DNA of 64,000 nucleotides from Flavobacteriales bacterium (GCA_020635725.1 JACJZF010000001.1:310001-374000); one strand, 5' to 3'. Positions 33,605 through 42,650 are shown, counted from the stretch's first letter. Translations and numbers: made by a program. Notes: a model not told the origin generated them from the sequence alone.

Positions 33605-35086
33605 TCAGTCCCAAGGCCAGTCGCCCCCGATCCGCAAGGGTTCTTCCAGCCCGGCGGCGATGAGCCGTTCGCGGAGCACGGCGGATGTGAAATGGCTCGG
33701 CAGGGTTTCCTGCGCAGAGAGCCAATAGATCAGCGCCCCAACGAAGCGCACGTTGTTCACCATGGCCTGCGGATCCACCAGGTGGATGTCGTCGCAGCTG
33801 CTGTGATAACAGCCATAGACGTGCTTGCCCAGGTCGCTCAAGGGGTAGATCACCGGTACGCCCGCGAGCAGGAATGGCTGGTGGTCGCTGTGCAGCCATA
33901 GCGCCTCTTCGGCACGCCCCTGGAAGGAGGCGGAATCCACGGCGCGGACCGAGGCACAGGCCGATGCGAGCAGCGCGCCCCAGCCCTCTGGCCCGCCCAC
34001 GGCGAAGCCCTGCGGATTGCCGCTCATGTCCAGGTTGATCATTGCCCGGATGCGCTGCAGCTCGCCGCTCGCGCGATAGTGCTGCACCAAGGCGCGCGAG
34101 CCCAGCAGCCCCTGCTCCTCGCCCATGAAGAGCACGAAGCGCACCGTGCGCTCCGGTGCCGGCATGGTGGCCATGGCGCGCGCGAGATCGAGGATCGAGA
34201 AGGAGCCCAAGCCATTGTCTGTGGCGCCCGAGGCGAGGTCCCAGCTATCGAGATGGCCGCCCACGACGATCACTTCTTCGGGCCGCGTGGTGCCAGGGAT
34301 CTCAGCGATGACATTGTTCGCCTCAACCACGGCACTGGTGTTCGACATCGTCAGGCGTGCGGTGATCGGTGCCCCGGAATGGAGCCGTTCGCGCAGCGCA
34401 GCGCCATCCTCCGCCGCGATGCAGGCCGCAGGAATGTTCAGCAGTGTGCCATCGATCGAGGCGGTGCCCGTGAGCAGCACGCCCCCCTCCACCTGGTTCA
34501 CGAAGAGCACCGATGCCGCCCCGGCCGCACGGGCCAGGGCCGCCTTCTCGCTGCGGTGCAGATTCTTGGCGCCGCTGGGCGCTCCCACCAGTCCCAGGTT
34601 CACCAGCACGGCATGCCCAGCGACATGCTCACCGAGCGCTTCCCAATCCGAGGCCAAGCCGTTTCCGGCATCGAGCAGGGGGGCTTCCACATCCGCCTCC
34701 AGCGGCGTGTTCGCCAAGGCCACGGCCTGGTGGTGGGACCACGCCGTGCCTTCGCCGATGGTGAGCCGCACCGTGCCCCGCGCCCAGGCCTCCGCGCGGA
34801 ATGGGAAGCGCTGCACCAGCGGAAGACCCGAGAGCCGGAAGAGGCTGTCGGCGGCCGCTTCGGCCCGCGCGCCTTGCACGCTGCCGGTGAGGCGGTGCCC
34901 GATATGCTCCGTGCTCCACCGAAGCCAGCGGTAGCCCATGGATTCCTGCTGCGCCGTCAGATCGAACCGGGCCGGGGCCGTCGGCTGCGCGGGCAAGTCA
35001 ACAGCCGCATGTTGACAGACGAGAAGAAGTGCCGCGAAGGCGGCCTTTCGCGCTCGAATACTTTGCCCAGCGTTCGTGATTGGCAT
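33605..35086 (-). CDS. M28 family peptidase (carboxypeptidase Q-like), exported
   Basis: A 493-aa exported protein. The N-terminal signal sequence extends to about residue 34. A PA-like insert with TAWSHHQAVALANTPLEADVEAPLLD and AAGAASVLFVNQVEGG follows. The peptidase domain has zinc ligands in VVGGHLDSWDLASGATDNGLGS, the catalytic Glu pair in FMGEEQGLLGSRAL, LDMSGNP, and the late His-rich SDHQPFLLAGVP and YHSSCDD. This order resembles human plasma glutamate carboxypeptidase (CPQ). The ATG at 35084-35086 is only 28 bp from the divergent YfiR-like start, so one or both promoters must lie in the neighbouring coding sequence. Confidence 0.9.
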   Translation of the reverse strand: MPITNAGQSIRARKAAFAALLLVCQHAAVDLPAQPTAPARFDLTAQQESMGYRWLRWSTEHIGHRLTGSVQGARAEAAADSLFRLSGLPLVQRFPFRAEAWARGTVRLTIGEGTAWSHHQAVALANTPLEADVEAPLLDAGNGLASDWEALGEHVAGHAVLVNLGLVGAPSGAKNLHRSEKAALARAAGAASVLFVNQVEGGVLLTGTASIDGTLLNIPAACIAAEDGAALRERLHSGAPITARLTMSNTSAVVEANNVIAEIPGTTRPEEVIVVGGHLDSWDLASGATDNGLGSFSILDLARAMATMPAPERTVRFVLFMGEEQGLLGSRALVQHYRASGELQRIRAMINLDMSGNPQGFAVGGPEGWGALLASACASVRAVDSASFQGRAEEALWLHSDHQPFLLAGVPVIYPLSDLGKHVYGCYHSSCDDIHLVDPQAMVNNVRFVGALIYWLSAQETLPSHFTSAVLRERLIAAGLEEPLRIGGDWPWD

Positions 35087-35114
35087 GCGATCGGGAATGC
35101 CGACCGCCAAATCT

Positions 35115-35669
35115 ATGATCAGGCCTCCGTTCCTTCTCTGGCCACGCCGGTTGCTGGTGCTGCTGCCTCTGCTGCTCTGCTCCGCGGTGCAGCAGCCCCG
35201 CGATGCCGAGAAGGACACCACCTCGATCCTGCAAGCGAACTACATCTACAACATCGCCAAGCTCGTCGAGTGGAAGGACCCCGAGATGCGTCAGGGCAAC
35301 TTCATCATCGGTGTGCTGGGCGGTGCCAACCTCTATCAGGAGCTCATCAAGCAGTACAGCACGCGCACCATCGGCAAACAGCCCATCGAGGTGCGTAAGC
35401 TGCCGCGCACGGCCGACCCCGAGCGTTGCCACATGCTGTTCGTGGGCAAAAGCGAGCTCGCCCTGATGCCTGAGATCCTCAAGAACCTCAAGGGTAAGCC
35501 CACCCTGATGGTGACCGAATACTCCGGCGCGCTCGAGGACGGCGCCGTGGTGAACTTCGTGAAGGTGGACAACCTGTTGAAGTACGAGCTCAGCATGCTC
35601 AATGCCAAGGAGCATGGCCTGGTGGTGGGGCTCACCCTGAAGAACCTGGCGCATCGGGTGGAGGAATGA
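35115..35669 (+). CDS. YfiR/DUF4154-like periplasmic protein
   Basis: A 184-aa exported protein (hydrophobic segment about residues 12-27). It has the DUF4154 pattern: QANYIYNIAKLVEWKD, FIIGVLGGANLYQELIKQY, the HMLFVGKSE segment, PTLMVTEYSG and GAVVNFVKVDNLLKYELS. In Pseudomonas, YfiR is a periplasmic repressor of the diguanylate cyclase YfiN. Here no GGDEF protein is present; the next genes encode a TPR protein and a HAMP-SpoIIE phosphatase, so it may be the sensor for that phosphatase. Its stop overlaps the next start (ATGA). TACTTTGCC at 35059 may be the -7 element. Confidence 0.85.
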   Translation: MIRPPFLLWPRRLLVLLPLLLCSAVQQPRDAEKDTTSILQANYIYNIAKLVEWKDPEMRQGNFIIGVLGGANLYQELIKQYSTRTIGKQPIEVRKLPRTADPERCHMLFVGKSELALMPEILKNLKGKPTLMVTEYSGALEDGAVVNFVKVDNLLKYELSMLNAKEHGLVVGLTLKNLAHRVEE

Positions 35670-36553
35670 TCGCGGCCCGTCTCCATACCACACTTCTCGC
35701 GCTGCTGACGGCGGCGGTGCTCAGCGCGCAATCGCCGCTGGTAGAGGCCCTGCGGAAGTACCAGGCCGGCGACCTCTCTGGCGCCAAGACCTTGATCGAT
35801 CAGGCCGTGGCCGAGCCCGCGCATGCGGGCGATGCCGAAGCATGGCTCCTGCGCGGGTTCGTGTACAAGGACGTGTACAAGGCGCGCGTCTCCACCCCCG
35901 AGGGCGACCGCGCCCGGGACACGGCTCTCGCCAGCCTCCATCGCTGCCTGGAGCTCGATGCCGATTCCACCTACCGGGAGAATGCCACGCAGGCCTACGA
36001 GTACCTCTCCCGCTCCTGCTTCAACGAAGCCGCCAAGGCCCTATCCGATGGCGATGACCAGCGCGCCATCACCCTCTTCGACATGTACCGCGAATCCGTG
36101 CTCCGCCTCGAGCCCAAGGCCGACCTGCGGGCGCGCGAGGCCGAGTTCGCCAATGCCTTGGGCACCCTCTATACCAAGCGGTTCAACGAGGATCGCACGC
36201 GCACCGAGTGGTTCGAGAAGGCCACCAGCACCTACCAAGGCGTGCTTCGCATCGATCCGGACAACTACGGCGCCAACTACAACCTCGCCACGCTCTTCTA
36301 CAACATGGGCGTCTACCGCATCCGGGCATTGCAGGCCGAGGCAGACCTGATCACCATGCAGCAGGTGCAGGAAGTGGCCCGCGAGTATTTCCAGCTCGCC
36401 CTGCCCTTCATGCTGAAGGCGCATGACATGAACCCCTCGCGGAAAGAGACGCTGCTTGGGCTGGAAGGCATCTACTACAGCCTGCAGGATGAGATGAACT
36501 CGGAGAAGTTCCGCAGGCTCTACGAGGAGATACCGCAACAGGATCAGCGCTGA
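35666..36553 (+). CDS. Exported TPR-like protein
   Basis: A 295-aa protein with a signal peptide (about residues 1-22, ending LSAQ). Helical repeats of tetratricopeptide type follow: ALRKYQAGDLSGAKTLIDQAV, WLLRGFVYKDVYKARV, and ATSTYQGVLRIDPDNYGANYNLATLFYNMG. It probably acts as a periplasmic protein-protein scaffold. It starts inside the YfiR-like stop and ends 6 bp before the phosphatase gene, so the three form one operon. A structural link between the periplasmic YfiR-like protein and the phosphatase sensor domain is an inference from context. Confidence 0.85.
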   Translation: MIAARLHTTLLALLTAAVLSAQSPLVEALRKYQAGDLSGAKTLIDQAVAEPAHAGDAEAWLLRGFVYKDVYKARVSTPEGDRARDTALASLHRCLELDADSTYRENATQAYEYLSRSCFNEAAKALSDGDDQRAITLFDMYRESVLRLEPKADLRAREAEFANALGTLYTKRFNEDRTRTEWFEKATSTYQGVLRIDPDNYGANYNLATLFYNMGVYRIRALQAEADLITMQQVQEVAREYFQLALPFMLKAHDMNPSRKETLLGLEGIYYSLQDEMNSEKFRRLYEEIPQQDQR

Positions 36554-36559
36554 TCGGCC

Positions 36560-38347
36560 ATGGCGATACGCTTGACCATCGGACGGAAGATCGCGCTGGG
36601 GTTCGGGCTGTTCATCTTCTTCGCCCTGCTGGTGGTGCTCCTCACCAACCGCACGCTCGAGCGCAGCCGCGTCATCAACCAGGAGATCAACGAGGTGTAT
36701 TCCCCGTCGGTAGATGCGCTCGTGCGGCTCCGCAATCTGACCGTCAGCGCTCACATGCTCATCAAGCACTGGGCCTTGCTCGAGAGCCGTGCCGATGCCC
36801 CTGAGAAGACCACGCTCGTGGAGCTCACCACCCAGGAGCTGCCCCAATTGCTCGACCGCATCGATACGCTCATGGGCGCCTGGGGGCCCGAGGAGGTGCA
36901 GCAGATGAACAGCATCACCATACAGCTCGAGGAGCTCTTCAAGCTGCACGACCATGTGAAGGAGCTGCTGCCCTCGCTCGAGAGCTACCGTGACCCCTTC
37001 GTGCACATGGAGCGCACCGGCCTGGCCGAGGAAGGAGGGCCCATCGACCAGCAGCACGAGAAGGTGCTGGCTGAGCTGGACCGGCTGCTGCAGCTGCAGG
37101 AGAACAAACGGCGCGAGCTGGGCGGCGGCATGATCAAGAGCTTCGACTCGCTGAAGTTCTTCGTGCTCTACATGGGGCTCGGCCTGGTCATCATCGGGGC
37201 GCTCGTGGCCCTGCTCATCATCCGCGACATCGTGGGTCCGCTGCAGCGCCTGCGCAACGTGCTCCTGAGCCTGGGCCGTGGCGTGTTCCCGCGCACGCGC
37301 GTGCGCACCACCAACGATGAGGTAGGCGACATGGGCAAGGCGCTCAGCTCCTTGGTGGAGGGCCTGCGCCGCACAACCGATTTCTCGCATGCCGTGGCCG
37401 CTGGCGATTTCACCGCCGAGTACCAGCCGTTGAGCGAGGAGGACGTGCTCGGCCACGCGCTCCTTAAGATGCGCGACGAACTGGGCCAACGTGAGCGCGT
37501 GCTGGAACTGAAGGTGGCCGAGCGCACCGAGGAGGTGGTGCGCCAGAAGGAGGAGGTGGAGCGGCAGAGTCGCAAGGTGGTGGAGCTCTATAAGAACGTT
37601 ACCGATAGCATCCGCTACGCCAAACGGCTCCAGGACTCCATCCTGCCGCCCGAGCGCCGCATCAAGGACCTGCTGCCGGACGCCTTCGTGTACTTCAGGC
37701 CGAAGGACATCGTCAGCGGCGATTTCTATTGGATGGAACGGGTCTCGGACCGCGTGCTCTTCGCCGCCGTGGATTGCACCGGCCATGGCGTGCCCGGCGC
37801 CTTCATGAGCCTGATCGGCCACAACGGCCTCAACCAGGCCGCCAAGGAGCGCGGCCGTGTGCGGCCCTCCGAGGTGCTCTACGAGCTTAACCGCATCGCC
37901 TTCGAGGCCCTGCATAAGGACCGCGAGCAGCACTTGGTGCGCGATGGCATGGACATGGCCTTGTGCAGCTACGACCCTGCCACGGGCCTGCTCGAATATG
38001 CCGGCGCCAACTGTCCCCTGTACGTGGTGCGCGATGGCGAGGTCCTCATCTACCCGCCGAACAAGAACGCCATCGGCAGCTTCGACCTCAACGGCGCGGT
38101 CTTCGCGGAGCACCGCGTCGAACTTCGCCCCGCGGACATGGTGTACATCTTCTCCGACGGGTACGCCGACCAGTTCGGCGGGCCCAAGGGCAAGAAATTC
38201 CTTTACCGCCGGTTCCGCGACCTGCTGCTGGAGATCAGCCAGCAACCCACCGACCGCCAGCGCGCCCTGCTGCACGAGGCCTTCAACTCCTGGCGCGGCG
38301 CGCACGAGCAGGTCGACGACATCCTGGTCATCGGCATGCGCGCCTAG
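36560..38347 (+). CDS. Membrane HAMP-SpoIIE family serine phosphatase
   Basis: A 595-aa inner-membrane protein. TM1 lies near residues 10-30, followed by a helical four-helix-bundle-type periplasmic sensor (about 31-195, MCP-like), TM2 near 200-222 and a HAMP domain to about 275. A coiled coil (about 310-360) leads to a PP2C/SpoIIE domain: SILPPERRIKDLLPDAFVYF, metal-binding VSGDFYWM and AAVDCTGHGVPGAFMS, LEYAGANCPLYVV, and FSDGYADQFGG. SpoIIE phosphatases dephosphorylate STAS anti-anti-sigma proteins. No STAS gene is in the window, although an RsbW-like ATPase is encoded at 13488-13925. It is the third gene of the YfiR/TPR operon. Confidence 0.93.
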   Translation: MAIRLTIGRKIALGFGLFIFFALLVVLLTNRTLERSRVINQEINEVYSPSVDALVRLRNLTVSAHMLIKHWALLESRADAPEKTTLVELTTQELPQLLDRIDTLMGAWGPEEVQQMNSITIQLEELFKLHDHVKELLPSLESYRDPFVHMERTGLAEEGGPIDQQHEKVLAELDRLLQLQENKRRELGGGMIKSFDSLKFFVLYMGLGLVIIGALVALLIIRDIVGPLQRLRNVLLSLGRGVFPRTRVRTTNDEVGDMGKALSSLVEGLRRTTDFSHAVAAGDFTAEYQPLSEEDVLGHALLKMRDELGQRERVLELKVAERTEEVVRQKEEVERQSRKVVELYKNVTDSIRYAKRLQDSILPPERRIKDLLPDAFVYFRPKDIVSGDFYWMERVSDRVLFAAVDCTGHGVPGAFMSLIGHNGLNQAAKERGRVRPSEVLYELNRIAFEALHKDREQHLVRDGMDMALCSYDPATGLLEYAGANCPLYVVRDGEVLIYPPNKNAIGSFDLNGAVFAEHRVELRPADMVYIFSDGYADQFGGPKGKKFLYRRFRDLLLEISQQPTDRQRALLHEAFNSWRGAHEQVDDILVIGMRA

Positions 38348-38354
38348 CGCCCGC

Positions 38355-39200
38355 TCACTGGAAGGTCCAGCCGCCGCCCGTCGCCGTCTCGCGCGGGTTC
38401 ATGCACATCACCGGTATCTGCGCCTCGTTGGTGATGAGTTCCTGCTCGTAGGGAACCCCCAGCACGCCGAAGATGTTGCCTTGCGCGAGGTTCATGATCG
38501 TGATCAGATCGGCATCCACCGCCACCGCGTGTTTCACCACGGCCGTCACGAAATCGCTGCTGTCCTCGTCGGCGATGGTGGCATCGTGCTGGATGCCCCG
38601 CTCGTCGAGGTACTGGTTGGCGAAGCGGATGTGGTTCTGCAGCTGCTTGTGCAGGAACTCGTCATCCTCCTTGGGCGTGATCAGGTGCACCTTGCTGTTG
38701 AAGTGCTTGGCCATGTCGGCCACCAGGGTCAGCTTCTGGCGCGTCTCCTTGTGCAGGTCCAAGGGCACCACGATCGAGTCGTAGCCGCCTTCCTTGATGG
38801 GGCGCTCCTGCACCACGATGAACGGCACGCTCGAGCTGGTGATCACGCGCAGGGCGCGGCTGCCCGTGAGGAACTGCATGCCGCGCATGCCATGCGTGCC
38901 CATCACGATCAGGTTGGCTCCGATCTCCGAAGCCGCATCGCCGATGTCGTCGAAGATGGAACCTACGCGCACGAGCTTGTGCACCGGCACACCGGTTTCC
39001 ATGCCCAAGGCGCGCGTCTGCTCCAACTCCAGCTTCCGCCGCGTTTCATCCACTTCCTCTTGCTTGGCCACCACGTGCAGGAGGTACACCTCCCCGGCGG
39101 TATGCTTGGCCAGGCGCAGCGCGTGGCCCATGGCATTGTCGGCCACCTTGGTGAAGTCGGTGGGCACCAGGATCTTGTTCGTCTTGCCGCTCATATTCAT
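38355..39200 (-). CDS. Tandem universal stress protein
   Basis: A 281-aa cytoplasmic protein with two UspA domains. Domain 1 (about 5-145) has KILVPTDFTKVADNA and the ATP-binding loop MGTHGMRGMQFLTGS. Domain 2 (about 150-275) starts IVVPLDLHKET, and its nucleotide loop (MNLAQGNIFG) is degenerate. Tandem Usp proteins of this kind are frequent in Bacteroidota and respond to energy or redox stress. ATG 39198-39200 (MNMSG) or the ATG two codons on could be the start. It converges on the SpoIIE phosphatase gene with a 7-bp gap. Confidence 0.93.
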   Translation of the reverse strand: MNMSGKTNKILVPTDFTKVADNAMGHALRLAKHTAGEVYLLHVVAKQEEVDETRRKLELEQTRALGMETGVPVHKLVRVGSIFDDIGDAASEIGANLIVMGTHGMRGMQFLTGSRALRVITSSSVPFIVVQERPIKEGGYDSIVVPLDLHKETRQKLTLVADMAKHFNSKVHLITPKEDDEFLHKQLQNHIRFANQYLDERGIQHDATIADEDSSDFVTAVVKHAVAVDADLITIMNLAQGNIFGVLGVPYEQELITNEAQIPVMCMNPRETATGGGWTFQ

Positions 39201-39599
39201 CGATGTTCTTTGTCCCTTGTGCGGCGAATGTAGAGGCTGAGCCGTAGACCCGGTACGGGGAAAGGTCAATTGGAGCCGTTAGGCGAAAGGTCTCGGACGG
39301 GTATTATTCGGATGCCTTGAACCATCGACCACCCACCAGAGAAGAAGAACAAACAAACACGCTGAATGGTGCCTTGATTGAACGCGAGGTCAGGCGTGTT
39401 CGTTGCTGGGCTGTACATCGGTGCTTCCGCGGTGGTTGAATCGACCTCGAAGGACATATACCACTACCCCCTAGGCCGTTGAGCAAACGGGAGCAAACGC
39501 AGATAATCGGCTGCAAACGGAAGCCGGACGGATTGGGCTGGTGGGCCGTGCTGCCTTTGCGGCTCGAAGGCCATGTGGCCCGAGTAAAACCCCAAAGAC
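39201..39599. other. 399-bp non-coding region upstream of ssb copy 1
   Basis: No coding frame with recognisable features was found; short minus-strand frames of about 60-70 codons are taken as chance. The right part (39431-39520) shares strings with the region upstream of the second ssb: CGGTGGTTG (39430-39438), CCCTAGGC (near 39479) and AGCAAACG-type repeats. AACACGCTGAA (near 39357) also recurs at the start of ssb copy 2. It probably holds the ssb promoter and operator. Confidence 0.5.
39481..39519 (+). repeat. Helically phased AGCAAACG-type direct repeats, set 1
   Basis: GAGCAAACG at 39481-39489 and again at 39491-39499, then CTGCAAACG at 39511-39519. The spacings are 10 and 20 bp, so all copies face the same side of the helix. 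They lie 80-120 bp before the ssb ATG. The same motif appears upstream of the second ssb (43296-43324). This suggests binding sites for a shared regulator. Confidence 0.7.
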
Positions 39600-39962
39600 A
39601 TGATCACGACGATGAAGAACAAGGTGCAACTGGTGGGACACATCGGCCAGGACCCGGACATGCGCACCGTGGGCAACGGCAAGCAGATGCTGCGGCTGAG
39701 CGTGGCCACCAACGAACGCTTTCGTGCGGCGGAGGGCGAATGGAAAGAGGATACGCAGTGGCACCCTGTTGTGGCCTGGGGCAAATTGGCCGAGCGGCTG
39801 GCGGCGCAGGTGCGCAAGGGCAGCGGCTTGGTGATCGAGGGTCGCCTGGTGCACCGGGGCTACGAGGCCAAGGACGGCACGCGCCGCATCAGTACGGAAA
39901 TCCTGCTCACCGATTATCAGCTGCTGGCGGGAAAAGCGGTGCCTGCCGAGTCGCTCGCCTGA
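39600..39962 (+). CDS. ssb: Single-stranded DNA-binding protein, short form (copy 1)
   Basis: A 120-aa protein that is little more than the OB-fold: NKVQLVGHIGQDPDMR, LRLSVATNERFR, DTQWHPVVAWGKLAERLA, GLVIEGRLVHRGYEAKDGTRR. It lacks the Gly/Pro-rich linker and the acidic C-terminal tip by which replicative SSBs recruit partner proteins; it ends PAESLA. It is similar throughout to the copy at 43436-43792. The start may be ATG 39600 or the in-frame ATG at 39612, which matches copy 2's N-terminus better. Such short SSBs often serve recombination or natural transformation rather than replication. Confidence 0.93.
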   Translation: MITTMKNKVQLVGHIGQDPDMRTVGNGKQMLRLSVATNERFRAAEGEWKEDTQWHPVVAWGKLAERLAAQVRKGSGLVIEGRLVHRGYEAKDGTRRISTEILLTDYQLLAGKAVPAESLA

Positions 39963-40074
39963 GGCCAGAGGACGCACCAATAGGGCATGGCCCGGTCTGC
40001 GGGAGATTGCTGCTCCTGAGCGAAGGTGCACAACTGCCCCGCGCAGCCCCGCGGATGATCCGGAGTTGCCCGCG

Positions 40075-41277
40075 TTACTGCTTCAGCACGGTGCGCGCCG
40101 CGGTGCCCGCGGGACCCACGCAGATCACCGTATAGGCGCCGGGTGCCAAGTGGGCGAGCTGAATGACCTGCTCGCCGTTGGCGCGGCCCGCGACGCGCAG
40201 CATCAGGCGACCGGTGGCATCCACGACCCGCACCTCGTCAGCAAGACCAGCCGGAGCGCGCACAAGCAGCGCATCGGTGAAGGGCGATGGCCAGGCGCGG
40301 AACGATTCGCGTGATCCGGGCTCTGTTACACCCAGCAAGGGGAAGGGCCATACGTCCTGGCAGAGGGTGCTCTCGCAGGTATCGGCGAGTTGCGGCCCCC
40401 AGGCGCGCAGGGTGCCGCAGAGCTGTACCGGCTGCGGAGTCGCATAGGCATGGGCCGCCACCAGTCCTTCGGCATAGGTGCCGTCGCCGAAGTCCCACGA
40501 GCGTGAGACCTGCGCGCCCGTGGTCCACGAGGTGTCGATCACGCCCACCCATTCGTTGGCCTGCAGCACGATGAAGCCCTGGTCGATGAGCGCCTCACAG
40601 GGCAGCCCGCCGGGCCCCATGTAGAGCCACTGACACTCCTGGGTCACGCAATTCTCCGGCGGTGCGCCTACTACCGTGAGGCAGATCTGGAAAGGACCGG
40701 CACCGCTGAAGGTGTGGGTGGAGCTCGCGGAGGTGGGCAGGCTGGCATCGCCGAAGCTCCAGAACTCCGAGGCGATGAGCCCATCGGTGAATTGCGCCAA
40801 GCTCTGGAAGGTGATGGTGCTGTCCTGCACGGCCGCGATGCCGAAATCGGCGGTGAGGCCCTGGCAGATCGCGTGCGCCAACGGCTGAACCACTTTGCAG
40901 ACCGTGGTGCTGCACGGCTGCATGGCCGTCTGGTCGTAAGCCTCCACTTGCAGGCACATGGGATACGGTGTCTCGCTGTAGTACGGGATCGTAGGTGAAC
41001 CGAAGGCCTCCCACCAGGTGTCATCGGCGTAATAGTGCCAGCTCTGCGAGGCGATGCTGGTTGTGCCCGCGGTCACCACCGGCTGGAAATGGCACACGAA
41101 ATCATCCAGGAGGTCGATGGTGAAATCGACATGCATGGATGTATCGCAGGTCTGTAGCACACCGCCGCCGCGCTGCACCCGATGACCGCTGAGGAGCTGC
41201 GCGGTGAGGGGAAGCACCAACTGAGCGGTGAGCACGGCGGAGAGCAATCGGGGTGAAAGCAGGTTGAATCGCATCAT
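40075..41277 (-). CDS. Secreted PKD protein with degenerate T9SS sorting domain
   Basis: A 400-aa protein with an N-terminal signal sequence (MMRFNLLSPRLLSAVLTAQLVLPLTAQ). It has about three Ig/PKD-like modules, two of them clear: FWSFGDASLP...HTFSGAGPFQICLTV and RSWDFGDGTYAEG...HAYATPQPVQLCGTL. The last about 70 residues look like a type A sorting domain (WPSPFTDALLVRAPAG ... GAYTVICVGPAGTAARTVL). Cysteine pairs flank each module. It is the third gene of the ECF sigma operon: its ATG overlaps the preceding stop (TGATG). So it may be co-regulated with, or be the target of, that envelope-sensing module. ATG 41277 or the next codon is the start. Confidence 0.8.
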   Translation of the reverse strand: MMRFNLLSPRLLSAVLTAQLVLPLTAQLLSGHRVQRGGGVLQTCDTSMHVDFTIDLLDDFVCHFQPVVTAGTTSIASQSWHYYADDTWWEAFGSPTIPYYSETPYPMCLQVEAYDQTAMQPCSTTVCKVVQPLAHAICQGLTADFGIAAVQDSTITFQSLAQFTDGLIASEFWSFGDASLPTSASSTHTFSGAGPFQICLTVVGAPPENCVTQECQWLYMGPGGLPCEALIDQGFIVLQANEWVGVIDTSWTTGAQVSRSWDFGDGTYAEGLVAAHAYATPQPVQLCGTLRAWGPQLADTCESTLCQDVWPFPLLGVTEPGSRESFRAWPSPFTDALLVRAPAGLADEVRVVDATGRLMLRVAGRANGEQVIQLAHLAPGAYTVICVGPAGTAARTVLKQ

Positions 41278-42650
41278 CAGAGCGTATGGCAGATCATCAG
41301 GCGCAGGCCCAAACGGTCGGGCTCGGCGTGGGTGACAGTGGCATCGCCCAGCACCCATGCGCTGCGCGAAAGGAACGGAGAGGCCATGATGGTCCAGTGC
41401 TCATGCACACCGTATCCGATATCGATCCCGGCCAGAGCCGAAAGGGTCATGGGGTAGCGCTGCTCGAGCTCGGCGGCGCTGAGCTGGCGGGAAGAGAGCC
41501 GCGCGCTGGCCGGATCCTGCACCAGGCTCGAGCGGGAACGCACCCAGGTGCGTGAGCCGACAAGCCCCAAGCGCGGGCCCACGCGCCAGCGCCCGAATGG
41601 CTTGCTCCATCCGACTTCCAGCGGAATGCTCACGGTGGTGCGCTGGTCTTGACCGCGTAGATCGTCCTCGCGGGCAACCGTGCGAAGTATGGTGTCGGTG
41701 GTGGAGAGCACGACCAAGGAGTTCAGCGTGACCATGTTCGTCACCGTCTCCACCACCACTTCGGGCTCCCGCTCCACGTATCGGTAGGATTGGGCGCTGC
41801 GGCTCAGCTCGGCGCCCATGCCCAAGCGCATTCCATTCGGCCAAGCGCGCCCGCCCCACGCTCCGAAACTCACGCCGCCCACGGGTCCGCCGGCATCGTT
41901 CAGCGCCCGGGCCAGCCGTTCTTCTGGCCCCGACCAGCGCAAGGTGGTCCATTGCGGGGTCACGGCGAATCCTACCCACCACCGCCCGCGCAAGGCGTAA
42001 TAGTCGTCATGCACCGTTTGTGTCCGAAGCTGTGGTTCCGTGCGAGCGCGGTCCAGGGTATGCGGCTCTAGCCGAGTCAGGGATTCACGCGCGGAGGGGC
42101 TGAGGGTGAATTCGGAAACAGCGGAGGTTGGAGCACTTGCCTGGGCTGGCGCGGAGGCAGGAACAAGAGCCTGATCAGCATGCGCTTCTTCCGAGGCCTT
42201 CGCGATATCGGATGAGCTCCTCATCGAAGGGCGACCCGACCCGGTGTCCTGTGAACGGGGTGCATTCGTCTGGCCGCTCGCACGGGTCACCGGAATCGTG
42301 GCTGTGGCCTGCGCGGTGTTGGAATGCGTAGGTTGCGCGGAGGGCGAATCGCTCTTCGGCGTATTGCCGTTGAGCGGCTCAGTTGAAGGCAGAAGGCTAA
42401 CCGTGGGTTCCATCGGAGCCGAGACCGAGGTGGTCGCGCGGGGCACGTCGTCGCGGAGCAGCAGGCTTATTCCGCCGCCTAATCCCAGCAGAAGGCCGAC
42501 CCCCACCGCGCCGGTGCGCCACCACAAGGCGCGTCTGCGCCGATTCCGCGCGGCCGAGAGCACCGCTGCCCGCACATGCGGGGGCGGCGTCGCGGCTGCA
42601 TCGCGCAACGCATCGCGGAAGAGATGATCAATGCGGTGTGTCTCCGGCAT
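41277..42650 (-). CDS. Anti-sigma-like membrane protein with C-terminal beta-barrel-like domain
   Basis: A 457-aa protein encoded just after an ECF sigma gene, overlapping it by 23 nt. Residues 1-45 are cytoplasmic and anti-sigma-like (IDHLFRDALRDAAATPPPHVRAAVL, basic RNRRRR). One membrane helix (about 48-66, VGVGLLLGLGGGISLLL) follows, then a Ser/Thr/Pro/Gln-rich linker to about 200. The rest is a beta-rich domain (WWVGFAVTPQWTTL, GVSFGAWGGRAWP, RLGMGAELSRSAQSY, RVGPRLGLVGSRTW, DRLGLRLMICHTL) like a small outer-membrane barrel with an aromatic/hydrophobic end. If correct, one chain would link inner and outer membranes. A soluble periplasmic beta domain is the alternative. Confidence 0.72.
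   Translation of the reverse strand: MPETHRIDHLFRDALRDAAATPPPHVRAAVLSAARNRRRRALWWRTGAVGVGLLLGLGGGISLLLRDDVPRATTSVSAPMEPTVSLLPSTEPLNGNTPKSDSPSAQPTHSNTAQATATIPVTRASGQTNAPRSQDTGSGRPSMRSSSDIAKASEEAHADQALVPASAPAQASAPTSAVSEFTLSPSARESLTRLEPHTLDRARTEPQLRTQTVHDDYYALRGRWWVGFAVTPQWTTLRWSGPEERLARALNDAGGPVGGVSFGAWGGRAWPNGMRLGMGAELSRSAQSYRYVEREPEVVVETVTNMVTLNSLVVLSTTDTILRTVAREDDLRGQDQRTTVSIPLEVGWSKPFGRWRVGPRLGLVGSRTWVRSRSSLVQDPASARLSSRQLSAAELEQRYPMTLSALAGIDIGYGVHEHWTIMASPFLSRSAWVLGDATVTHAEPDRLGLRLMICHTL

Noticed and set aside
39266..39516. Two minus-strand frames of 63 and 70 codons upstream of ssb copy 1
   Set aside because: They overlap each other in different frames, lack recognisable domains, and one crosses the phased repeats.
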